Source of the DNA: an uncultured bacterium
GTDB lineage: Bacteria; Patescibacteriota; Patescibacteriia; UBA1558; GWA2-36-10
Assembly (NCBI GenBank): GCA_903876815.1
Contig: CAIRBL010000087.1
Span: forward strand, 1 to 47,926
Direction: 5' to 3'
DNA length: 47,926 nucleotides
The notes below the pieces were generated by a model. The model had not been told where the DNA came from, did not search any database, and saw nothing but the letters and a program-made list of their open reading frames with translations. This document shows, piece after piece, positions 6,793-13,412 of the stretch (position 1 is its first letter; the number at the start of each line of letters is the position of its first letter). Both the position numbers and the translations under genes were made by a program.

Positions 6793-8157
6793 ATGAAAAA
6801 AAATAAACTCATTATTTTGTTGGCTTTAGGAGTCTTTTTGATGACTAGTGGTTTTGGTTGTAAACAAAATATCGTGAATAAAGAAAGTTTTAAGCCCATT
6901 ACTTTAGAGTACTGGGGGGTTTGGGATACACCAGAGCAAATGTCAGCTATTATCAAAGCTTACCAAGCCACTCATCCGACTATCAAAGTCAATTATCGAA
7001 ATTTTCGTTATGAGGAGTATGAACAGAAACTTTTAGAATCTGCTTGGGAAGACAGGGTGCCGGATATTTTTATGATCCCAGCTACTTGGCTCAAAAAGTA
7101 TCAAGACAGATTATCGGCTATGCCGAAGACGGTGAAGATTCCAGTGACCGAAATTAAAGGTACAATCAAAAAAGAAGAAGTTACTACTTTGACTACAGTA
7201 AATAGTTTGACCAGACAAGACATCAAAGATCAGTATGTCCCAGTTGTTTATGATGATGTTATTTTAGATGAAAAAATTTATGGCTTGCCTTATTCAGTAG
7301 ATACATTGATCACTTTTTATAACTCTGATTTATTGACGAAAAGTGGTATAGCTGAGCCGATGGTGGATTTTCATGATTTAGTAGAACAAATTCAAAAATA
7401 TAAATTATCAAAAATTGGTCAAGCTAATACTGTTTTGCAATCTGGCGTAGCTTTGGGTGGCTACAATAATATCCCTCGTTTTTTTGACATTTTATCTAGC
7501 TTAATGTTGCAAAATGAAGTGGAAGTTCAGGGTAACTATTTTGGGCCATTACAAAATAGAGAGTCAGCTACTAAATTAGCAGAAGTTTTTACTTTTTATA
7601 GTGACTTTGCTGACCCAACCAAAGCCGTTTACTCTTGGAATGATGATTTAGACAATGCTTTTGAGCTATTTACGCAAGGAAAACTGGCTTACTTTTTTGG
7701 CTATAGCTATCATGCTGATGAACTACGAAAGCGAGGAGTGCAATTTGATTGGGAAATGACAAACTTTCCCAAAACCAGAGGCGCTGAAGGTAGCGTTTAT
7801 TATTCTAACTACTGGGTAAATGTCGTGCCAGCTAAATCTAAAAATAAAGATGCAGCTTGGAATTTTATTCAAAGTACAGCGTCTAAAAATTTGGTACTTA
7901 ATTATTTAAATCCAAATAAAAAACCAACAGCCCTAAGGTCGCTTATTAATGAACAATTACAAAATGAAGAGGTCAAAGTTTTTGCTTCACAAGTTTTGAC
8001 AGCTGATAATTGGTACAATGGTTATGATGTGGATTTGGCTGAAACTTATACAGCGGACTTTGTGAAAGCAATTTTAGCAGGTGAATTAAAAATAGATAAT
8101 GACGGTTTAGATTTTTGGGTAAAAAGAGTAAATCAAACTTATAAAAAAGCAGATTAA
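6793..8157 (+). CDS. Extracellular solute-binding lipoprotein (ABC sugar-binding type)
   Basis: 454 aa. The signal peptide ends in a lipobox, SGFGC with Cys23, so it should be lipid-anchored. The body follows family 1 binding proteins: YWGVWDTPEQMSAIIKAY (hinge start), a VNYR strand, DIFMIPATWL, GLPYSVDTLITFYNSDLL, the FTQGKLAYFFGYSY block and a C-terminal AAWNFIQ segment. Such proteins capture sugars or other solutes for ABC importers, but no permease or ATPase gene lies in the window. It follows galU by 7 nt, probably in one operon. The substrate cannot be inferred. Confidence 0.8.
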   Translation: MKKNKLIILLALGVFLMTSGFGCKQNIVNKESFKPITLEYWGVWDTPEQMSAIIKAYQATHPTIKVNYRNFRYEEYEQKLLESAWEDRVPDIFMIPATWLKKYQDRLSAMPKTVKIPVTEIKGTIKKEEVTTLTTVNSLTRQDIKDQYVPVVYDDVILDEKIYGLPYSVDTLITFYNSDLLTKSGIAEPMVDFHDLVEQIQKYKLSKIGQANTVLQSGVALGGYNNIPRFFDILSSLMLQNEVEVQGNYFGPLQNRESATKLAEVFTFYSDFADPTKAVYSWNDDLDNAFELFTQGKLAYFFGYSYHADELRKRGVQFDWEMTNFPKTRGAEGSVYYSNYWVNVVPAKSKNKDAAWNFIQSTASKNLVLNYLNPNKKPTALRSLINEQLQNEEVKVFASQVLTADNWYNGYDVDLAETYTADFVKAILAGELKIDNDGLDFWVKRVNQTYKKAD

Positions 8158-8177
8158 TTTAAATTATTATAATTTAG

Positions 8178-9107
8178 ATGAAAAAGATTTTTAGTTTAGC
8201 CTTTGTTTTTTCTCTATTAGTTGTGCCACATTTTGTACAAGCTGGTTTTTTAGATGGCTTAGCTTGTGTGGAGAGTGGAGCAAATTGTAGTTTGGATGAT
8301 ATAAAAACTGGCTTTATAACTTTGACAAAATTATTAATAGGTGCGGTTGGCGCCTTAGCTCTTTTATATTTTATTTGGGGTGGAATACAGTGGATGACTT
8401 CTTATGGTAATCAGCAAAAAATTCAGCATGGTCGAGACATCATGTTACAAACAGTTGTGGCTTTGGTGATTGCCTTTACTAGTTTTTTGTTGGTAGAATT
8501 TTTTGTTAACGATTTTTTAAAAGCAGAATCACCGATCACTTCAGAATGCGCTAATCAAAAAGAAGGCAAGGCTTGTGGCGAAAATTATGTGTGTAGTGGC
8601 ATAGATTTTAAAGATGATCAAGCTGTTTATAATGAAATTTGTATGAGTAAGTGTCAGCTTAAAAGTCTAAAAGATACTAGCACTAATTGGACTTGTTTAT
8701 CGCCAGCTATAGCTGAGATGTCAGGTGTGAAATCAGAAAAAGGTTTGTGTCCAGGCAAGGACATTTGTGTGGATGTCAATTCTATTGCTATTGATAACTC
8801 ATCATCACCTACTAATGAATTTGCCGGAAAATCTTGTTGTGTCAATTATAGCGTTGGACGACCTAGTTGTCAGGAGATATCTTATTTAGATGAGTGTTTC
8901 GCTGGGCAGACAAAATTTAGCACAAATTGTAGTGAAGTTGATATGTGTGATCCAAATTGGGTTCAGGCAGATATCGGTTGTTGCGTGTCGAATGCTGGTG
9001 AGAATATTTGTATGGTGCCAAACGCTGGCATAATTTGTGATAATTTTTCTGCGCAAGATTGTGAAAATATTGTGGCCTGTGGTTGTACGTCGGGTTGTTA
9101 TGAATAA
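8178..9107 (+). CDS. T4SS-pilin-like protein with Cys-rich C-terminal domain
   Basis: 309 aa. A signal peptide (1-22) is followed by the two hydrophobic helices of the pilin-like family, joined by WGGIQWMTSYGNQQKI (about 50-118). The remaining 190 residues are extraordinarily Cys-rich and presumably extracytoplasmic, with disulfides likely. This extension is absent from the four following paralogs. It is the first of five tandem family members and may be a tip or adaptor variant, which is inference. The spacing to the previous gene is 20 nt. A TATAAT at 8168-8173 lies only 4 nt before ATG, too close for a normal start. Confidence 0.7.
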   Translation: MKKIFSLAFVFSLLVVPHFVQAGFLDGLACVESGANCSLDDIKTGFITLTKLLIGAVGALALLYFIWGGIQWMTSYGNQQKIQHGRDIMLQTVVALVIAFTSFLLVEFFVNDFLKAESPITSECANQKEGKACGENYVCSGIDFKDDQAVYNEICMSKCQLKSLKDTSTNWTCLSPAIAEMSGVKSEKGLCPGKDICVDVNSIAIDNSSSPTNEFAGKSCCVNYSVGRPSCQEISYLDECFAGQTKFSTNCSEVDMCDPNWVQADIGCCVSNAGENICMVPNAGIICDNFSAQDCENIVACGCTSGCYE

Positions 9108-9125
9108 GTTGTATTAATTTAAAAT

Positions 9126-9464
9126 ATGAAAATAAAAAATTTGTTAGTTAGTTTGTATCTATTATTTTTAGCAAACATAGCTCAAGCGGAATCCTTGTAC
9201 AATCCTTTGGGTAAAAGTACAAATAAATTTCCCGTTTTAATTAATAATGCCATCAAAGGTATCTTAGGTTTGAGTGGCGCAGTAGCTTTGGTGATGATAG
9301 TTATTGGGGGTATTACTTGGATGACTTCAGCTGGTAACTCTGATCGCGTCAGACGTGGCAAAGACACTTTGTTGTGGGCAATTTTAGGCTTGTTGATTAT
9401 CTTTTTAAGCTACGCTATTATTAATTTTGTGTTTGAAGCTTTAGCAAGAGAAGCAAGTTTATAA
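9126..9464 (+). CDS. Small T4SS-pilin-like membrane protein
   Basis: 112 aa. The signal peptide ends near residue 21 (ANIAQA). Two hydrophobic helices flank the family core GGITWMTSAGNSDRVRRGKD. The pattern matches the VirB2/TrbC-like pilin family that is abundant in Patescibacteria genomes. It would sit in the cytoplasmic membrane or be assembled into a filament. No VirB4-type ATPase or assembly gene is nearby. It begins 18 nt after the Cys-rich member and is likely co-transcribed with it. Confidence 0.75.
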   Translation: MKIKNLLVSLYLLFLANIAQAESLYNPLGKSTNKFPVLINNAIKGILGLSGAVALVMIVIGGITWMTSAGNSDRVRRGKDTLLWAILGLLIIFLSYAIINFVFEALAREASL

Positions 9465-9543
9465 TTATAGTATTAATAATTGAAATTTATTACCTTGAAA
9501 GGGGGTGGAAAAATGAAAAAAATTATTACAGCTTTATTATTAG
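9460..9543 (+). repeat. 84-bp exact direct repeat, copy 1
   Basis: Identical to 9904-9987 (444 bp downstream). It spans the 5' region, ribosome binding site and first ten codons of a pilin gene, marking a tandem gene duplication. Confidence 0.9.
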
Positions 9544-9872
9544 TAGCGCCGATGATGGCTTCAGCTCAAGTGACTACCGATTTTGGTTTGAATACTTTTG
9601 CAAATAGCGGCTTAGGCACTCGTGATCTTAAAGAGACTATTGCTGCTTTGATTAATGTTATTTTAGGTTTCTTAGGCATCATTGCCGTGTTGATCATTTT
9701 GTTAGGTGGTTTTAAATGGATGACCTCACAAGGTGATTCTGGTAAAGTAGATGAGGCTAAGGGTTTGATTGGTGCTGGCGTGGTTGGTTTAGTTATTATT
9801 TTAGCCGCCTATGCCATTGCTCAATTTGTTTTGACCAATGTCTATAACGCCACCGGCGGAGTAACGGCTTAA
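9513..9872 (+). CDS. T4SS-pilin-like protein (duplicate A)
   Basis: 119 aa from ATG 9513. This start is chosen because AAAGGGGGTGG (9498-9508), one of the strongest Shine-Dalgarno sequences in the window, stands just upstream and the signal peptide then begins properly (MKKIITALLL...ASAQ). Two helices surround GGFKWMTSQGDSGKVDEAKG and end in AAYAIAQFVLTNVYNATGG. It is nearly identical to the next gene in leader, signal peptide and helices and diverges in the short mature N-terminus (VTTDFGLNTFANSGLGTRD). It is probably a major filament or channel subunit made in quantity. Confidence 0.8.
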   Translation: MKKIITALLLVAPMMASAQVTTDFGLNTFANSGLGTRDLKETIAALINVILGFLGIIAVLIILLGGFKWMTSQGDSGKVDEAKGLIGAGVVGLVIILAAYAIAQFVLTNVYNATGGVTA

Positions 9873-9880
9873 AATATTGA

Positions 9881-9909
9881 TTGAGTTTTTGTTTTTTTTA
9901 TCGTATAAT
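9881..9909 (+). promoter_or_regulatory. Promoter between the duplicated pilin genes
   Basis: TTGAGT (9881-9886), 17-nt spacer, TATAAT (9904-9909); the predicted start is near 9916. The -10 lies inside the 84-bp repeat, while the -35 is unique to copy 2. Copy 2 can therefore be transcribed on its own. Confidence 0.65.
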
Positions 9910-9987
9910 TATAGTATTAATAATTGAAATTTATTACCTTGAAAGGGGGTGGAAAAATGAAAAAAATTATTACAGCTTTATTATTAG
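9904..9987 (+). repeat. 84-bp exact direct repeat, copy 2
   Basis: Identical to 9460-9543, including the ribosome binding site and start of the pilin gene. Confidence 0.9.
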
Positions 9988-10295
9988 CAGCACCTATGAT
10001 GGCTTCAGCTCAAGGCAATTTTGGTCTTGATGATCTTAATACAAGTTTAGGCTCTCGTGAGCTTAAGAGCACGATTAGTCAATTAATTAATGTTGTCTTA
10101 GGTTTCTTAGGCATCATTGCCGTGTTAATCATTTTGTTAGGCGGTTTTAAATGGATGACCTCACAAGGATCGTCTGATAAGGTGGACGAAGCTAAGAAAT
10201 TAATTGGCGCTGGTATCGTGGGTTTGATTATTATCTTAGCCTCTTACGCAATTGCTCAATTTGTTTTGACCAATGTCTATAACGCTACTGTATAA
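9957..10295 (+). CDS. T4SS-pilin-like protein (duplicate B)
   Basis: 112 aa from ATG 9957, with the same AAAGGGGGTGG ribosome binding site (9942-9952). Signal peptide MKKIITALLLAAPMMASAQ, two helices, GGFKWMTSQGSSDKVDEAKK and AIAQFVLTNVYNATV. Compared with duplicate A the mature N-terminus differs (GNFGLDDLNTSLGSRE) and the C-terminus is shorter. The conserved core argues for selection on both copies. Its own promoter lies at 9881-9909, and paired palindromes follow the gene. Confidence 0.8.
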   Translation: MKKIITALLLAAPMMASAQGNFGLDDLNTSLGSRELKSTISQLINVVLGFLGIIAVLIILLGGFKWMTSQGSSDKVDEAKKLIGAGIVGLIIILASYAIAQFVLTNVYNATV

Positions 10296-10302
10296 ATACC
10301 AT

Positions 10303-10341
10303 TATAGTCTAGACTATAGTAGGTCAACGCTTGACCTACTA
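10303..10341 (+). promoter_or_regulatory. Two adjoining perfect inverted repeats
   Basis: TATAGTCTAGACTATA (10303-10318) abuts an 11-bp hairpin TAGTAGGTCAA-CGC-TTGACCTACTA (10317-10341). No T tract follows, so it is not a classical terminator. It could be an operator pair, an RNA processing site or a translation-control element for the pilin gene 5 nt downstream. Confidence 0.6.
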
Positions 10342-10345
10342 AAGT

Positions 10346-10771
10346 ATGGATTTTAAAAGTATGAAATTTAAATTAATTTTTTCTTTTCTTTTGCTTGCAC
10401 CTAGTCATTTGCTTTTAGCCGATGGTTTGTCTGAGGCACAAGCTGGTTTGAACGTAGCTGCTGGCGGAAATTTTAACACCAATAGAGGTATTAGAGATTA
10501 TATTGCTATTTTAATCAAAGGTGCTCTGTCATTGCTCGGGGCAATTTTTATTGTATTGATAGTTTTAGCTGGTTTTAAATGGATGACCTCAGCTGGAAAT
10601 TCTAGTAAGATAGATGAAGCTAAATCTACTATTGTAAATTCTGTGATTGGTTTAGCGGTAGTATTAGCAGCTTATGCTATTGTTAATTTTGTTTTACAAG
10701 CTTTACAAGATTCAGTTTCTAATTCCGGAGGCTTTAATGATGGTGGCGGTGGTGGTAATACACAAAATTAA
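10346..10771 (+). CDS. T4SS-pilin-like protein with Gly-rich tail
   Basis: 141 aa from ATG 10346; ATG 10361 (MKFKLIFSF...) would give a cleaner signal peptide and cannot be excluded. The two-helix core is AGFKWMTSAGNSSKIDEAKS followed by AAYAIVNFVLQAL. The protein ends in a Gly-rich tail (GGFNDGGGGGNTQN) not seen in its neighbours. It is the last of five tandem members and is followed by a strong terminator. It starts directly after a pair of perfect palindromes. Confidence 0.75.
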   Translation: MDFKSMKFKLIFSFLLLAPSHLLLADGLSEAQAGLNVAAGGNFNTNRGIRDYIAILIKGALSLLGAIFIVLIVLAGFKWMTSAGNSSKIDEAKSTIVNSVIGLAVVLAAYAIVNFVLQALQDSVSNSGGFNDGGGGGNTQN

Positions 10772-10786
10772 ATTTATATAATTGAA

Positions 10787-10820
10787 CCCCCGCCAAGCTG
10801 TGCTTGGCGGGGGCCTTTTT
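10787..10820. terminator. Strong terminator of the pilin cluster
   Basis: A 12-bp GC-rich stem (CCCCCGCCAAGC / GCTTGGCGGGGG) with a 3-nt loop, followed by CC and a T tract. It separates the cluster from the convergent lipoprotein gene. Confidence 0.85.
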
Positions 10821-11430
10821 ATCTCCTTTCTAAGGTTATGACCCAATCAACCATTTCACCATTGAATTCCATCTTGTGGTTATCGTTGGCTATGGCCGTT
10901 TCGTATTCGTAGACTCGGCCATTAGGTCTAATCTGCCAGTAAATAGTCAGGGGACCAGGACTAAGATCCTGTTGGCTAAAAGCGCCAGCTCTTAGGGCGA
11001 TCGTTTTGCCTTTGAATTTGACATTGATGATGTCTTGGCCAAAGGCATTATCTATGTAGCCATACAAGAGTGGGGCATCGTAGACGAAACGATCGTTAAT
11101 TTTGACCTCCTGGATACCAGGCCAGTGACCAGATCGTGGGATGGGAGGCAATTTAATTTCGTCAAGTGCCCAGCCACCCTTGTCATCTTTAACTCTTATA
11201 GAGATATGGATTACATCTCTACGCGGAGTTGACACTAGCTTAGGGTAATTTGGCAAGACTATGTGCCAAATATTTCCCTTTTCTTCGGCCACATTAACAA
11301 GGACTGCTTGTTCGCTTGTGATCCTCCACTGACAATATGAAGGATCATAATCAGGCGTGGGGCCTTGGTAGCTACTGCAAGCCACCATTAGCCAGCTCAG
11401 AGCCAGCCAAAAGAGCGTGTGCTTCTTCAT
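10819..11430 (-). CDS. Orphan lipoprotein, GC-richer than its surroundings
   Basis: 203 aa. Signal peptide with lipobox MVAC (Cys18), so lipid-anchored outside the membrane. The mature part is beta-rich with no family I recognise. Composition differs from its neighbours: the line 10861-10920 has 28 G/C of 60, against 12 of 60 at 11581-11640. It has a consensus promoter and a canonical AAGGAAG ribosome binding site, and the strong hairpin at 10787-10820 lies at its end. It forms a self-contained single-gene unit, probably acquired or differently expressed. Similar units lie at 35866 and 38677. Confidence 0.75.
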   Translation of the reverse strand: MKKHTLFWLALSWLMVACSSYQGPTPDYDPSYCQWRITSEQAVLVNVAEEKGNIWHIVLPNYPKLVSTPRRDVIHISIRVKDDKGGWALDEIKLPPIPRSGHWPGIQEVKINDRFVYDAPLLYGYIDNAFGQDIINVKFKGKTIALRAGAFSQQDLSPGPLTIYWQIRPNGRVYEYETAIANDNHKMEFNGEMVDWVITLERR

Positions 11431-11483
11431 TAGACTTCTTCCTTATGTTGGATGATTTGTGATTATAAGAGCGTGAACTATAT

Positions 11484-11512
11484 ATTATACATTATTTATG
11501 TTTTTTTGTCAA
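11484..11512 (-). promoter_or_regulatory. Consensus promoter of the orphan lipoprotein
   Basis: TTGACA (11507-11512), 17-nt spacer, TATAAT (11484-11489): a perfect match at optimal spacing. The start is near 11477 and the leader about 47 nt. Confidence 0.8.
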
Positions 11513-11540
11513 ATATAAGCTAAAGTCTTTGGTAGAAATA

Positions 11541-11549
11541 TGATATAAT
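11541..11549 (+). promoter_or_regulatory. Extended -10 promoter (leaderless type)
   Basis: TGATATAAT gives TGN plus TATAAT (11544-11549), 6 nt before ATG 11556. No clear -35 and no Shine-Dalgarno. Confidence 0.6.
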
Positions 11550-11555
11550 TTAGCC

Positions 11556-13412
11556 ATGAATTTCCTATTAAAATTAAAAAAATTTTTAGAAAAGCACAGT
11601 TTTTTGTTTTTAGTTATAGCTGTCATTATTTATATAATCAGCTTTAGTTTTTTGACTCTAAAAAAACTAGACTATTTTGCTTATAATAATTTTGACCTAG
11701 CTATTTTTAATCAAGTTTTTTTCAACACTATTCACGGTCGTTGGCTAGAAATGACGGTTAATTTGAATAATTATATAGCTGATCATTTTACGCCTTTTAT
11801 CATTTTTCTTTTACCATTTTATGCTTTAAAACCTGGCCCAGAAACTTTACTTGTGATGCAAAGCTTTATTTTGGCTATTAGCGCCTTACCTTTATATTTT
11901 ATCAGTCACAGAGTAACTAAAAATAAAATATTATCTTTAGGCATAGCCTTGGCTTGGTTACTTAATCCATTTATCCACCAAGTTAATTTTACGGAAGTTC
12001 ATTTAGAGGTGGTAATGGCATCTTTATTTTTTATTATTTTTTATTTTTATTATCTTGATAAGTTTGGATATTTTTTATTATTTTTTATCCTCACTTTATT
12101 AGTCAGAGAGGATATGGCTTTATTTTTATTAGGCTTTCCTCTTTTGGCGTTATTTGAAAAAAGAAATTGGCGTTGGACATTTTTGCCAATTTTATTATCA
12201 ATTTCTTATTTTTTGTTTGCTGTTAAAGTAATAGATATTTTTTCAGTCCATAAACAGTATAAGTTTTTTATTTATTATGGCTGGCTAGGGGGCAGCGATG
12301 CTTTTTCCATTGCTTGGTCATTTGTCAGTCACCCTTGGCAAGTTTTGCGACATATTTTCAAGCTAGAAAATATTACTAGTGTTTTAGTTGTTTTGTGGCC
12401 GATGTTGTTTTTGCCTTTATACAAAAGCAAGTATTTACTTTTATCAGCCGTGCCTTTTGTTTTGACATTATTAACCGGCAGCGGCTTTAGCTCTTTGGTT
12501 TATCATACCCATTATATTTTATTTGTTTTACCAGGTATTTTTATTGCTTTTATTTTTGCCTTAGCTGATTTGCAGCAACATAAGTATTATCAGTATATTA
12601 TAATTTTATTGAGCGTTACTGTGATATATTTGGCTATATTTTTAGGCCCAGTAAAAAATTTTTTAGCGCATCAATTTGACACTAAGATAATAGATTATAA
12701 AAGACAATTAGTAAATCAAATACCTCCTGAGGCGAAAGTAGCTGTCAGCTCAGATTTTTTACCAGCCTTAAGTAGTCGGCAATATGTCTATCCTTTAAAT
12801 TATGCTTTTTTTGGTTATAGTCAATTTTTATTAGAACCTTTTGTTTTACCCCAGGTAGATTATTTATTTATTGATTTTGAAGATTTTATGATAGACGTGG
12901 TGGCCAAAGAGGGCAAGAGTTTTTTGACCGAGCATAAAGAAGTGATGAATGAAAACTGGCATAAAACATTGTCTGATTATGATTTGATTTCAGTTGAAAA
13001 AAATATTTTTTTCTTTAAGAAAAAAACTGAAGGGCAACAAAATTTATTTTTAAGTGAAGTAGTAGATTTTAGTAAAACAGACAATAACAAGGATTTGTTT
13101 TTTGGCCATAATTTTTTTGCCAAAGATAATGTTTTAGAAATTTTTGTGGATACAAATCTTTTTGTAGAAAATGCGTTGATTCGTTTTTATAGCAAAGACT
13201 CTTATTTTGATTTTCCATTAGACTATGCGATGTTTTCTAAAAAATTTTTAGAGCCAGACAAGGCTATTAAGCTGCATTATTATTTACCAGCAGACGTCGA
13301 GTCCTTTGAGATATTTAGTTGGACTGGTGAAAATATGGTTAGTTTGATTAATAATGCTGTGCCAGTTTTTCAGCTAGAGCTTTTACAAAGTAAAATTATT
13401 TTAAAGCGATGA
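11556..13412 (+). CDS. DUF2079 polytopic membrane protein
   Basis: 618 aa. About ten transmembrane helices fill the first 370 residues. The conserved family start NNFDLAIFNQVFFNTIHGR is at 44-62, followed by DHFTPF, EVHLEVVMA and LLVREDMAL. The C-terminal 240 residues are soluble. DUF2079 proteins are predicted GT-C-like membrane enzymes, but their reaction is unknown. It overlaps the next gene by ATGA, so the two are translationally coupled and probably act together in envelope polymer synthesis. Confidence 0.82.
   Translation: MNFLLKLKKFLEKHSFLFLVIAVIIYIISFSFLTLKKLDYFAYNNFDLAIFNQVFFNTIHGRWLEMTVNLNNYIADHFTPFIIFLLPFYALKPGPETLLVMQSFILAISALPLYFISHRVTKNKILSLGIALAWLLNPFIHQVNFTEVHLEVVMASLFFIIFYFYYLDKFGYFLLFFILTLLVREDMALFLLGFPLLALFEKRNWRWTFLPILLSISYFLFAVKVIDIFSVHKQYKFFIYYGWLGGSDAFSIAWSFVSHPWQVLRHIFKLENITSVLVVLWPMLFLPLYKSKYLLLSAVPFVLTLLTGSGFSSLVYHTHYILFVLPGIFIAFIFALADLQQHKYYQYIIILLSVTVIYLAIFLGPVKNFLAHQFDTKIIDYKRQLVNQIPPEAKVAVSSDFLPALSSRQYVYPLNYAFFGYSQFLLEPFVLPQVDYLFIDFEDFMIDVVAKEGKSFLTEHKEVMNENWHKTLSDYDLISVEKNIFFFKKKTEGQQNLFLSEVVDFSKTDNNKDLFFGHNFFAKDNVLEIFVDTNLFVENALIRFYSKDSYFDFPLDYAMFSKKFLEPDKAIKLHYYLPADVESFEIFSWTGENMVSLINNAVPVFQLELLQSKIILKR

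Noticed and set aside
8168..8173. TATAAT as a leaderless promoter for the Cys-rich pilin gene
   Set aside because: Only 4 nt from ATG, which would place the start inside the codon; probably chance in AT-rich DNA.
9480..9512. TTG starts giving longer pilin precursors (also at 9924)
   Set aside because: They cover the AAAGGGGGTGG ribosome binding site and disrupt the signal peptide.
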